From NCBI GenBank assembly GCA_964389755.1, contig CAYMEW010000009.1, positions 1-64,000 of the forward strand: a DNA stretch of 64,000 nt, written 5' to 3'. Below, piece after piece: positions 7,264 to 15,676 of this stretch. The translations under genes and the position numbers were made by a program. Position 1 is the first letter of the stretch. Every line of letters starts with the position of its first letter. Below the pieces are notes generated by a model, which was not told where the DNA came from, made no database searches, and was given only the letters and a program-made list of their open reading frames with translations. The stretch is from JBBSUQ01 sp964389755. GTDB lineage: Bacteria > Bacteroidota > Bacteroidia > Flavobacteriales_D > Crocinitomicaceae.

Positions 7264-8442
7264 TTACGTATTTAACTTTTTCTTTAATTCTTTAATTTGG
7301 AGTGCAAAGAAAGTCTTTTTTTCCGGAATATTCAACATTAATTGCTCATAAGCTGCAATTGCCTTCGGAAAATTTCCCTGGGCTGCAAAAATCCGGGCCA
7401 GTGTTTCACTGATCGGCATTGCATTTTCATTCAGACTTTCACGTGCTTTGCGTACGGGTGAAAAGAATTCTTTACGCGGTTTTTCTTCGGTCTTTTCTTC
7501 TTTCACAGGCCTGGATATTTGCGGCTGTTCCCGGATGAACCTGTCCAGGATCTCGTCGGAATTGCGCTTGCCGGCATCTGTTTCCTTTTCAGATTCAACT
7601 TCGCTTTCGGAATCTGAACGATTTTCCTTCTCACCGGAATGTAGCCACGAAACAAAACTGCGTTTGGAGTCAGATGAAATGTCTGAAGTAATATCCGTGT
7701 CTTCTGAAACGAAGTCCACTTCTGTTTCCGGGAGTTCGGCATTTTCCTGGGTTTCGAAACTTCCGGTTTTTTCAGGTTCTGAATCGCCTGCAGGCCATTG
7801 CGGGATGACCACCTCCTCAACGGGTTCATCTATTGCTTCGGAAGAAGGAACTTCGTCTTCTTCAATAAAAAAGGCCGGATCGGAAACGGCACTGGAAAGA
7901 ATGTCCAGTTCGAACTCCGGAACCACGCTTTCCGCAGCTTCCTCACTGTGTTCTTTCTCTTCTTCTCGTTCTCTTTCTGTTTCTCCTTCTGTTTCTGATT
8001 CTGCTTCTCCTTCTGCCTCTGTTTCCTCGGGCATTATTAATTCCTGGTCCAGTTCGAATTCCGGGTTTTGCGGATTTTCTTCTTCGACCAGTTTCGGATG
8101 AATCGCTTCCGGGATTGTATGGGTTTCAGTTTCTTCAATGCGCAGAATTTCCTGTAACACCGCTTCCGGTTCTTCCGTTTCCCGAACAGGTTCGGGAGTC
8201 GCAACGGGTACGTCATTCAGTAAATTGTATAAACGCGCGCGATCGGTGATGCGAAAAGCATATTCCTGGAGAGCCTCTTCGAGTTTGAGATCGTTGTACT
8301 GAACCAGGGCCGAGAGGTAGAGCAGGGGGAAGGTTTGCGAAAACGGGTATTTTTCACTCAGAGACTGCAACTCGCCGATCTCCTCCCGTCGAATGGAACG
8401 CGGATCGTTAATGCGCTGTGCTATGATCTCGAGGTCCATCAT
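7264..8442 (-). CDS. Acidic protein with TPR-like ends, function unknown
   Basis: A 392-residue cytosolic protein. The N-terminal 90 residues and the C-terminal 60 (NAMPISETLARIFAAQGNFPKAIAAYEQLM) look like tetratricopeptide helices. Between them lies a roughly 200-residue, Glu- and Ser-rich, low-complexity linker with a highly charged core around residue 140-165. Similar proteins sit between lptE and secG in related genomes. I start at the ATG overlapping the lptE stop (TGATG), not the GTG one codon earlier. The role is unknown; envelope or secretion scaffolding would be a guess from the neighbours. Confidence 0.75.
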   Translation of the reverse strand: MMDLEIIAQRINDPRSIRREEIGELQSLSEKYPFSQTFPLLYLSALVQYNDLKLEEALQEYAFRITDRARLYNLLNDVPVATPEPVRETEEPEAVLQEILRIEETETHTIPEAIHPKLVEEENPQNPEFELDQELIMPEETEAEGEAESETEGETEREREEEKEHSEEAAESVVPEFELDILSSAVSDPAFFIEEDEVPSSEAIDEPVEEVVIPQWPAGDSEPEKTGSFETQENAELPETEVDFVSEDTDITSDISSDSKRSFVSWLHSGEKENRSDSESEVESEKETDAGKRNSDEILDRFIREQPQISRPVKEEKTEEKPRKEFFSPVRKARESLNENAMPISETLARIFAAQGNFPKAIAAYEQLMLNIPEKKTFFALQIKELKKKLNT

Positions 8443-8960
8443 CACCAGTTTGAAAAAAGTTGATTCAAAACGTCCTGCACAACCTGTTCGTTGATCTCGT
8501 CGAGCAGTGAACTCTCGATCGTTGAAATGTCGGCCGTGGCCGGATAATCTGCGAAACGAGTGCTGGTAAATACCATTTTATCTTCTTCCGGTTCGGAAAT
8601 AAAGATAGTAAAAGAAACGGAAACGGTAAGCCTGTTTCGCGCAGCATTGTCGCCGGGTTGCAGGGCTACGGGAACGATGGAATATCCGGTCACAGTGCCT
8701 TCGATGTAGATCTGACCGCCGGCAGGATCTTTGCTCAGCAATAGACGCGTCCGGTTCTGAATTCCGTCTTTCACGGCTTCCGTCAATAATGGCGGATAAG
8801 TGAGTGGTGCGTTCGGCGCGGTATTTTGCAGGGTCGCCACGGAGAATTGTTTCCAGTCTGCGGGCATGGATCCGCTGTCCTGTAACGAAATACTGGAAGG
8901 CCAGCAGGAAGTCAGGAAAATTCCCGCGGTGAAAAAGAGGTATTTCAGTATGCGCAGCAT
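8442..8960 (-). CDS. lptE: LptE-family LPS assembly lipoprotein
   Basis: A 172-residue outer-membrane lipoprotein. The signal peptide ends in a lipobox (FLTSC, acylated Cys19). The rest matches the divergent Bacteroidota LptE family, the plug of the LptD barrel that inserts lipopolysaccharide in the outer leaflet: segments DWKQFSVATLQN, LLTEAVKDGIQNRTRL and the C-terminal LLDEINEQVVQDVLNQLFS. It overlaps the upstream activator by one base (TGATG) and the downstream gene in the same way, so translation of the operon is coupled. Confidence 0.85.
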   Translation of the reverse strand: MLRILKYLFFTAGIFLTSCWPSSISLQDSGSMPADWKQFSVATLQNTAPNAPLTYPPLLTEAVKDGIQNRTRLLLSKDPAGGQIYIEGTVTGYSIVPVALQPGDNAARNRLTVSVSFTIFISEPEEDKMVFTSTRFADYPATADISTIESSLLDEINEQVVQDVLNQLFSNW

Positions 8961-10198
8961 CAGTCGTTCAGGTTATATTCTTTGATCTTGCGATAGAGCG
9001 TCCGTTCGGAGATACCGAGTTCTTCGGCGGCATATTTGCGCTTCCCGCGATGTTTTTCAAGCGCTTTCTGAATGAGTTCCTTCTCCTGGTCCTCGAGTGA
9101 AAGCGATTCTTCGACTTCTTCGTGTAAAAGAAAATCTTCAACTTCAGGCGTATGCTCGTAATCATTCGGATATTCTTCGCGGGCCGCAGGCAGAAAACGG
9201 GAGGGGGGAAGTTGAGAAAGATCGTCGTACATGCGACTTACGACTTCTGCCTGGTCGTTGCTCAGAGACAGGTCTCCATTCTTGTTCACGATTTCGACAA
9301 CGAGTTTTTTCAGGTCCGTGAGGTCCTTTTTCATATCGAAAAGGAACTTATACATCAGTTCGCGTTCCGAGAAGTTTTCCTGCTCCTGTTTATTGATCAC
9401 AGACGGTACGCGTTCACCTTCTTTCGGAAGGTAGCGGGTCAGGATCACGCCGTCGATCTCTCGCGATGTTTCGATCACGGAAAGTTGCTCCACGAGGTTT
9501 TTCAGCTGGCGTACGTTTCCGGGCCAGGAATAATTATTGAGAATCGTTACTGCATCATCCGTCAGACGGATCTGCGGCATGCGGTACTTATCTGCAAAAT
9601 CGCTGGAGAACTTTCGGAAAAGGAGGTGAATGTCGTCCTTGCGATCCCGCAACGGCGGCAGGTAGATCGGCACGGTGTTCAACCGGTAAAAAAGGTCTTC
9701 CCGGAACTTTCCCTGTTCGATTGCCCGTTGCATATTTTCGTTAGTCGCAGCAACGACACGCACGTTCGTTTTAATGACTTTGGAAGACCCGACGCGGATA
9801 AATTCACCGGTTTCGAGAACGCGCAGGAGACGTACCTGTGTCTGCATCGGGAGTTCTGCCACTTCATCGAGAAAGATCGTTCCGCCGTCCGCTACTTCAA
9901 AGTAACCCTGTCTGCTTCCGGATGCGCCGGTAAAGGCTCCTTTTTCGTGGCCAAACAGTTCGGAATCGATGGTTCCTTCGGGGATGGCCCCGCAGTTTAC
10001 GGCAATGTACTCTCCGTGCTTGCGCGAACTGAGGTGGTGGATCACCTGCGGGATGTTTTCTTTCCCGGTACCGCTTTCACCGGTCACGAGCACGGAAATG
10101 TCGGTAGGAGCTACCTGCATGGCCACTTCCAGTGCACGGTTCAGCAAAGGTGCATTCCCGATAATTCCGAAGCGTTGTTTGACCTGTTGTAAGTTCAT
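8960..10198 (-). CDS. Sigma54-type AAA+ transcriptional activator without receiver domain
   Basis: A 412-residue DNA-binding activator. The AAA+ domain starts almost at the N-terminus: Walker A GESGTGKE at residues 40-47, the sigma54-contacting GAFTGA loop at 87-92, Walker B TIFLDEV, and the arginine-finger region FREDLFYRLN. The C-terminus has a Fis-type helix-turn-helix (RKYAAEELGISERTLYRKI). No receiver, PAS or GAF domain precedes the ATPase, so like PspF it may be controlled by protein contacts. It heads the operon with lptE, the acidic protein and secG, a conserved Bacteroidota arrangement, and may respond to envelope state (inference). Confidence 0.9.
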   Translation of the reverse strand: MNLQQVKQRFGIIGNAPLLNRALEVAMQVAPTDISVLVTGESGTGKENIPQVIHHLSSRKHGEYIAVNCGAIPEGTIDSELFGHEKGAFTGASGSRQGYFEVADGGTIFLDEVAELPMQTQVRLLRVLETGEFIRVGSSKVIKTNVRVVAATNENMQRAIEQGKFREDLFYRLNTVPIYLPPLRDRKDDIHLLFRKFSSDFADKYRMPQIRLTDDAVTILNNYSWPGNVRQLKNLVEQLSVIETSREIDGVILTRYLPKEGERVPSVINKQEQENFSERELMYKFLFDMKKDLTDLKKLVVEIVNKNGDLSLSNDQAEVVSRMYDDLSQLPPSRFLPAAREEYPNDYEHTPEVEDFLLHEEVEESLSLEDQEKELIQKALEKHRGKRKYAAEELGISERTLYRKIKEYNLND

Positions 10199-10214
10199 GG
10201 ATTGTTCTTAAGCA

Positions 10215-11675
10215 TTAGTTTGCGGGCTGACATCTTTCAACGGCTGTTCCGAGCAGGGTTGCCGAAGTGCAGTCTTCGATACGTACCAGTACGTATTCTC
10301 CTTTTTTGAAATCTTCTTTCGGGAAAACGACCATGGAATTTCGTCCGTTTCGTCCGCAGAGTTGCTCATCCGAACGTTTGGAAGGTCCTTCGACAAGTAC
10401 TTTCTGAATCTGTCCGAGCTGACGCTGGTTCGATTCGAGTCCATGCTGTGTTTGTTTCTGAATGATCTCTGTCAGGCGCCGTCCTTTCACATCTTCCGGA
10501 ACATCGTCTTCGAATTTGCGTTCGGCAAGTGTTTTCGGACGCTCGGAATATTTGAACATGTACGCGAAGTCGTAACGTACTTCATCCATAAGTGTGAGCG
10601 TGTCCTGGTGCTCTTCTTCGGTTTCCCCGCAAAAGCCGGAAATGATATCCGTTGAAATGGCACAATCAGGCACAATGCGACGGATCGCAGCAATACGATC
10701 GAGGTACCACTCGCGCGAATAACCGCGGTTCATGCGCCGGAGACATTCGGTATTTCCCGACTGAACGGGAAGGTGAATATACGGGCAGATATTTTCGTAC
10801 CGGGCCATTACTTCCAGTACTTCATCTGTCATGTCTTTGGGATGCGACGTGGAAAAACGCACGCGCAGATCGGGTGAAACCCGGGCCACCATTTCCATGA
10901 GTTGCGCGAAGTTCGTGGTCGGTTGTTCCGAATCCCGGATTTCTCCTTTTGAAGTGAGGTTAAAGCGATAGCTGTCCACGTTCTGTCCGAGCAGGGTAAC
11001 CTCGCGATAGCCCGCCTCAAAGAGTTCGCGGCATTCGCGTACAATGGTTTGCGGATCTCGGGATCGTTCGCGGCCCCGGGTGAACGGTACCACGCAAAAG
11101 GAACACATATTGTCACAACCGCGCATGATCGTAACAAAGGCACTCACACCTCCCTGGTCCAGGCGAACGGGTGAAATATCGGCGTAGGTCTCTTCCCGGG
11201 AAAGCAACACGTTTACGGCGCGCTGACCTCCTTCCACGTCCGAGATCAGGTTCGGCAGGTCGCGGTAGGCATCCGGGCCGGCAACCAGGTCGACCAGTTT
11301 TTCCTCCTCCAGAAGCGATTTTTTAAGTCGCTCGGCCATACAACCCAGGATTCCCACAACCAGCTCCGGTTGATTTTCTTTGCGCTTTTTGAAATCACCG
11401 AGTCGGTTTCGGACACGGGTTTCGGCATTTTCACGAATCGAGCAGGTGTTGATCAGAACCACGTCGGCTTCTTCCATATTGCGGGTGGTCGTATATCCTT
11501 CCTGTGTCATGATCGAAGCAACGACCTCACTGTCTGAGAAGTTCATTTGGCAACCGTAACTTTCGAGGTACAGTTTTTTGGCACCCGAAGCCGGTTTTTC
11601 CGCTTCCAGCACGGTGGCTGTTCCCTGTAAGTTCTCATCCATCTCCTTGCCGTTAAATAGCTCGCGTTCACTCAT
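10215..11675 (-). CDS. miaB: tRNA-2-methylthio-N6-dimethylallyladenosine synthase
   Basis: MiaB is a radical-SAM methylthiotransferase that adds a methylthio group to i6A37 of tRNAs. The three expected parts are present: the N-terminal UPF0004 domain with cysteines in YGCQMNFSDS, NTCSIRE and GCMAERL; the radical SAM core with CDNMCSFC and the segment RGRERSR; and a C-terminal TRAM domain. The length, 486 residues, is normal. I start at ATG 11675 (MSERELFNG); the four extra residues upstream would need a TTG. The gene diverges from topA across a 231-base AT-rich gap. Confidence 0.96.
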   Translation of the reverse strand: MSERELFNGKEMDENLQGTATVLEAEKPASGAKKLYLESYGCQMNFSDSEVVASIMTQEGYTTTRNMEEADVVLINTCSIRENAETRVRNRLGDFKKRKENQPELVVGILGCMAERLKKSLLEEEKLVDLVAGPDAYRDLPNLISDVEGGQRAVNVLLSREETYADISPVRLDQGGVSAFVTIMRGCDNMCSFCVVPFTRGRERSRDPQTIVRECRELFEAGYREVTLLGQNVDSYRFNLTSKGEIRDSEQPTTNFAQLMEMVARVSPDLRVRFSTSHPKDMTDEVLEVMARYENICPYIHLPVQSGNTECLRRMNRGYSREWYLDRIAAIRRIVPDCAISTDIISGFCGETEEEHQDTLTLMDEVRYDFAYMFKYSERPKTLAERKFEDDVPEDVKGRRLTEIIQKQTQHGLESNQRQLGQIQKVLVEGPSKRSDEQLCGRNGRNSMVVFPKEDFKKGEYVLVRIEDCTSATLLGTAVERCQPAN

Positions 11676-11724
11676 AATTTGATTCAAAAAAATGTGGGGG
11701 ACAAAATTAGCATTAATTCGTGTT

Positions 11725-11740
11725 ATGTCAAAATGTCAGT
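11725..11740. promoter_or_regulatory. TGTCA direct repeat between miaB and topA
   Basis: ATGTCA occurs twice (11725-11730 and 11733-11738), the second as ATGTCAGT, the same eight bases found in the groES inverted repeat. A nested inverted repeat, ATTAAAC / GTTTAAT, follows at 11763-11780. Position between divergent genes suggests regulation, but this is weak evidence. Confidence 0.35.
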
Positions 11741-11861
11741 TTGCGTTTGCGCTATTAAAAAAATTAAACTAACGTTTAATAGCCGGACATCTGCTCGCTT
11801 TAAAGGTTTTTTTAAGAAAAATTTATCTCTCAATTGACGGAAAAGGCATTATTTTGCATCG

Positions 11862-11886
11862 ACTTTGATCGGGAAAAGGTCAAAGT
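11862..11886 (+). promoter_or_regulatory. Stem-loop in the topA leader
   Basis: ACTTTGA (11862-11868) pairs with TCAAAGT (11880-11886) around 11 bases, ending 20 bases before the topA ATG. It could be an mRNA stem or an operator near the promoter; a near-consensus TATTTTG lies just upstream at 11850-11856. Confidence 0.35.
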
Positions 11887-11906
11887 AACCTTGAAAAAAC
11901 AACTGC

Positions 11907-14246
11907 ATGGCAAAGAATTTAGTGATTGTTGAGTCTCCTGCCAAAGCAAAAACCATCGAGGGATACCTCGGGAAGGATTTTGTGGTGAAATCAAGCTTCG
12001 GACACGTCCGTGATCTCGCCAAAAAGGGACTCGCCATAGACCTTGAAAACAACTTTGAACCGAAATATGAGGTATCGCCTGATAAAAAACAGGTCGTATC
12101 CGAACTCCGGAAACTCGCAAAAGAAGCGGAAGTCGTATGGCTCGCAACGGATGAGGACCGCGAAGGAGAAGCCATTTCCTGGCACCTTTTTGAAACGCTG
12201 AATCTTGCCAAAAAAGAAACGCGTCGCATTACCTTTAATGAAATTACGAAAACCGCAATTCTCAGGGCGATCGAAAATCCGCGCCAGATCAACAAAGAAC
12301 TGGTCGATGCACAACAGGCACGCCGCGTACTGGATCGACTGGTCGGGTTCGAATTGTCACCGGTCCTCTGGCGTAAAGTGCGTCCTAGTCTTTCGGCGGG
12401 ACGCGTGCAGTCGGTTGCCGTAAAACTGATCGTCGAACGCGAGCACGAAATTGAACGTTTTAAGTCCGAATCTTCATATCGTGTACAGGCTTTGTTCAAA
12501 AAGCAGGGCGACAAGATAAGGGCGGATCTGAATAAATCGCTCCCGAATTCGGAAGAAGCAAATGCATTCCTTGAAAAATGCAACAATTCGGAATTCAGCG
12601 TGCTTGACGTTCAGAAAAAACCGGCTACAAAATCGCCGGCAGCTCCCTTTACCACTTCGACCCTTCAGCAGGAAGCGAGTCTGAAACTCGGTTTTTCAGT
12701 GAGCAGAACCATGTCCGTCGCACAACGGCTTTACGAAGCCGGGAAGATCACTTACATGCGAACCGATTCCGTCAATTTCTCGGATACGGCGATCAACGGA
12801 GCGAAAAATGAAATCGAAAAAGCTTACGGGGCAGAGTATTCCAGCCCGCTTCGGTACGCTACGAAAAATAACAATGCCCAGGAAGCGCACGAGGCCATTC
12901 GTCCGACGGATTTCTCCGTGCACGAGATCAATGCCGACCGCGACGAAGCACGTCTTTATGACCTGATCTGGAAGCGTTCGATCGCTTCGCAAATGAGCAA
13001 GGCAAAACTTGAGCGGACGACCATTCGTATTGGTGCTGATGGCATGGACGAGGTTTTCCAGGCGAAAGGGGAGATCATCCAGTTTGACGGATTTTTACGC
13101 GTATACCTTGAGTCGCAGGTGGATGATGAGGAAGAGGACGAGGTAACGGGCGAACTGCTGCCGAATGTAAAGGCCGGAGATGCGCTGGAAAAAGAAACGA
13201 TTCGCGCAACACAGCGTTTTTCTCGTCCGCCGGCCCGCTATGTGGAAGCTTCACTGGTAAAAAAACTCGAGGAACTCGGGATCGGAAGGCCATCCACGTA
13301 TGCGCCGACCATTTCCACGATCCAAAAACGCGGATACGTCGAAAAACGGGAACGCGAAGGCGAAGAACGGAAGTACGAGATCATCGAACTGAAGAAAGGA
13401 GCGATTAATCATACTGAACAAACCGAAGTAACCGGGCGGGAACGCAATAAACTGTCACCCACCGATATCGGGATTGTCGTAACCGAATTTCTGAACGATC
13501 ACTTTGACCGGATCATGGATTACCATTTCACGGCGAAGGTAGAAGCGGAATTCGATGAAATTGCCCGCGGGCTGACCGAATGGACCAAAATGATCCACGA
13601 TTTTTACGGTCCTTTCCACCACAATGTCGAAGACACCCTGGAGCATTCCGAACGCGCTACCGGAGAACGTGAGCTGGGTACGCACCCCGTAAGCGGACGT
13701 AAGATCATTGCCCGTATCGGCCGTTTCGGCCCGATGATACAGATCGGGGATGAACAGGAAGACGGTGAAAAACCACAGTTTGCCTCGCTGCTGAAAGACC
13801 AGTCCATTGGAACGATCACCCTGCAGGAAGCGCTTGATCTTTTCAAACTGCCGCGCTCACTCGGAGAGTTCGAGGGAACCGTCGTGAAAGCCAATATCGG
13901 GCGCTTCGGACCGTATGTTCAGCACAACAAGTCGTTCGTTTCCATTCCGAAAGGAGAAGACCCGATGAACATCGACCTGGATCGTGCGATCGAGTTGATT
14001 CGTAAGAAACGCGAAGACGATGCGAATAAGATCATCAAAGTATTTCCGGAGCGGGAAGATGTGCAGCTGCTCAACGGTAGATACGGAGCGTATTTAAAGA
14101 TCGGCAAAGACAACTTCAAACTTCCCAAAGGAACGGAAGCTGCCGAACTGTCCTTGCAGGAATGCCTGGATATCGCTGAGAAGCAGGGGCCGACAAAGTC
14201 TTCGAAACGCAAGACGGGAACACGCGCCAAAAAAAAAGCGAAATAA
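11907..14246 (+). CDS. topA: DNA topoisomerase I
   Basis: Type IA topoisomerase, 779 residues, which relaxes negatively supercoiled DNA through a 5'-phosphotyrosine intermediate. The Toprim domain opens with VIVESPAKAKTIEGYLG and carries the metal-binding DEDREGE. The catalytic tyrosine is Tyr283 in KITYMRTDSVNFS. Instead of classical zinc fingers, the C-terminal third has repeated short topo C-terminal modules (IGRFGPMIQIG, IGRFGPYVQHN, RYGAYLKIG) and a lysine-rich tail, the normal Bacteroidota form. A strong terminator follows. Confidence 0.98.
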   Translation: MAKNLVIVESPAKAKTIEGYLGKDFVVKSSFGHVRDLAKKGLAIDLENNFEPKYEVSPDKKQVVSELRKLAKEAEVVWLATDEDREGEAISWHLFETLNLAKKETRRITFNEITKTAILRAIENPRQINKELVDAQQARRVLDRLVGFELSPVLWRKVRPSLSAGRVQSVAVKLIVEREHEIERFKSESSYRVQALFKKQGDKIRADLNKSLPNSEEANAFLEKCNNSEFSVLDVQKKPATKSPAAPFTTSTLQQEASLKLGFSVSRTMSVAQRLYEAGKITYMRTDSVNFSDTAINGAKNEIEKAYGAEYSSPLRYATKNNNAQEAHEAIRPTDFSVHEINADRDEARLYDLIWKRSIASQMSKAKLERTTIRIGADGMDEVFQAKGEIIQFDGFLRVYLESQVDDEEEDEVTGELLPNVKAGDALEKETIRATQRFSRPPARYVEASLVKKLEELGIGRPSTYAPTISTIQKRGYVEKREREGEERKYEIIELKKGAINHTEQTEVTGRERNKLSPTDIGIVVTEFLNDHFDRIMDYHFTAKVEAEFDEIARGLTEWTKMIHDFYGPFHHNVEDTLEHSERATGERELGTHPVSGRKIIARIGRFGPMIQIGDEQEDGEKPQFASLLKDQSIGTITLQEALDLFKLPRSLGEFEGTVVKANIGRFGPYVQHNKSFVSIPKGEDPMNIDLDRAIELIRKKREDDANKIIKVFPEREDVQLLNGRYGAYLKIGKDNFKLPKGTEAAELSLQECLDIAEKQGPTKSSKRKTGTRAKKKAK

Positions 14247-14253
14247 ATACAGC

Positions 14254-14282
14254 AGCCCGGAGTTATCAACGCCGGGCTTTTT
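14254..14282 (+). terminator. Intrinsic terminator after topA
   Basis: AGCCCGG (14254-14260) pairs with CCGGGCT (14272-14278) around 11 bases and is followed by TTTTTAT. Confidence 0.85.
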
Positions 14283-14325
14283 ATATCATTTACGAGTAGC
14301 CGGAATAACACCCCGGGGGCTTATG

Positions 14326-14333
14326 TATCTTTG
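14326..14333 (+). promoter_or_regulatory. Bacteroidota -7 promoter box, ureohydrolase-like gene
   Basis: TATCTTTG matches TAnnTTTG exactly, 19 bases before the ATG at 14353 and downstream of the topA terminator. Confidence 0.5.
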
Positions 14334-14352
14334 AGCAGGCAATCCTGTGATC

Positions 14353-15513
14353 ATGAAAGATATCTCGTTTTATTTCCGGCCGGCCGAAATACCTGAAGAG
14401 GTCAATGAGCAAACGCTCGGTACGCGCATGCATCGTCATACGGACGGGGAATTCCCGGAAATAAACAAGCCAGGTATTGCTTTTTTTACCGTTCCCGAAT
14501 ACCGCAACAGTACCCTTCGCGCCGCATCGCCGGATTATTCCATCCTTCGCGCAGCCCTTAACAAACTTCATTTTCAGCACACCTGGAAATTTGAGCTCTA
14601 CGACCTGGGAAGCATCCTGCCCGGAGAAACGACCGGCGACACCTATTTCGCCGTGGCGAATGCCTGTTCCGAACTTGTGAAAGCGAACATTCTGCCGGTA
14701 ATCATCGGTGGGAGCCAGGATCTGACGTACGCACTTTATAAGGCCTACGAAAAACTGGAGCAGACTGTGAACCTGTGTTGCGTGGACCGTACATTGAATC
14801 TTGGTGATCCGGAAGGAGAACTATCCAGTAATGCCTTCATCGGGAAAATACTGGTGGAACGTCCGTGTTACCTGTTCAACCATGCCGTGATCGGGTGCCA
14901 GGCGCCTTACCTTGCGGCGCGCGAAACGGATCTCTTCGACAAGCTTTATTTCGACATTTGCCGGCTCGGAGAGTTCAACCAGGATTTTAAAAAAGCAGAA
15001 CCGCACCTGCGCAACGCTGATATCCTGAGTCTGGATCTGAGTTCTGTACGCCACGCCGATTACAATGCTCCGGAAGCGAAGCCAAATGGTTTTTATGCCG
15101 ATCAGATCTGCCAGATTGCGCGCTACGCCGGTATTAGCGATAAGTTATCAGCCTTCGGCATCTTCGAGATCGACCCGGACGGTTTTTCCGAACACGCCGC
15201 CAGCCTGGTAGCAGAAATTTGCTGGTATTTTATGGATGGTTATTCGCAGCGGGTCGGAGATTTCCCGATCGGCAGTAAAAAGGACTACCTGAAATTTACC
15301 GTGCACCTGGACGACTTTAAAGACGAGATCATATTTTATAAAAGTCACCGCTCCGATCGTTGGTGGATGGAAGTTCCGTATCCCATGGAGCAGGGGAGAA
15401 AGTACGAACGGCATTACCTCGTTCCGTGCAATCATGCCGACTACGAACTGGCCATGAAGAACGAACTCCCTGATCTCTGGTGGAAAACATACCAAAAACT
15501 AAGCCTTTCTTAA
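14353..15513 (+). CDS. Arginase-fold (ureohydrolase family) protein with eroded metal site
   Basis: A 386-residue protein of the arginase/agmatinase/formimidoylglutamase family, usually annotated as formimidoylglutamase at this place. The three manganese motifs are recognisable but degraded. GGxHS reads GGSQD (119-123, His replaced by Gln122). DxHxD reads DRTLN (145-149, His and second Asp lost). SxDxD reads SLDLS (226-230, second Asp lost). It is therefore probably catalytically inactive or metal-free and may act as a binding or structural protein. It lies between topA and the porP/gld genes, in line with a link to T9SS. A GTG two codons upstream is an alternative start. Confidence 0.8.
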   Translation: MKDISFYFRPAEIPEEVNEQTLGTRMHRHTDGEFPEINKPGIAFFTVPEYRNSTLRAASPDYSILRAALNKLHFQHTWKFELYDLGSILPGETTGDTYFAVANACSELVKANILPVIIGGSQDLTYALYKAYEKLEQTVNLCCVDRTLNLGDPEGELSSNAFIGKILVERPCYLFNHAVIGCQAPYLAARETDLFDKLYFDICRLGEFNQDFKKAEPHLRNADILSLDLSSVRHADYNAPEAKPNGFYADQICQIARYAGISDKLSAFGIFEIDPDGFSEHAASLVAEICWYFMDGYSQRVGDFPIGSKKDYLKFTVHLDDFKDEIIFYKSHRSDRWWMEVPYPMEQGRKYERHYLVPCNHADYELAMKNELPDLWWKTYQKLSLS

Positions 15514-15676
15514 GCCGGCTTTAAAAAAAGCGAACTACTTCCGATACATTGAAAAATTCCTAACAATTAATTTAAAATTGTTTCTTTTGTTGGGATTTTT
15601 ATTTACTTTAGTCCCCGGTTGGCAAATTTTTGAGGAAACATTTGCTGTAATTGGTTTACTAATAAGTATACTGTTT

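Noticed and set aside
9152..10192. 346-codon plus-strand frame
   Set aside because: Antisense to the sigma54 activator with clear AAA+ motifs.
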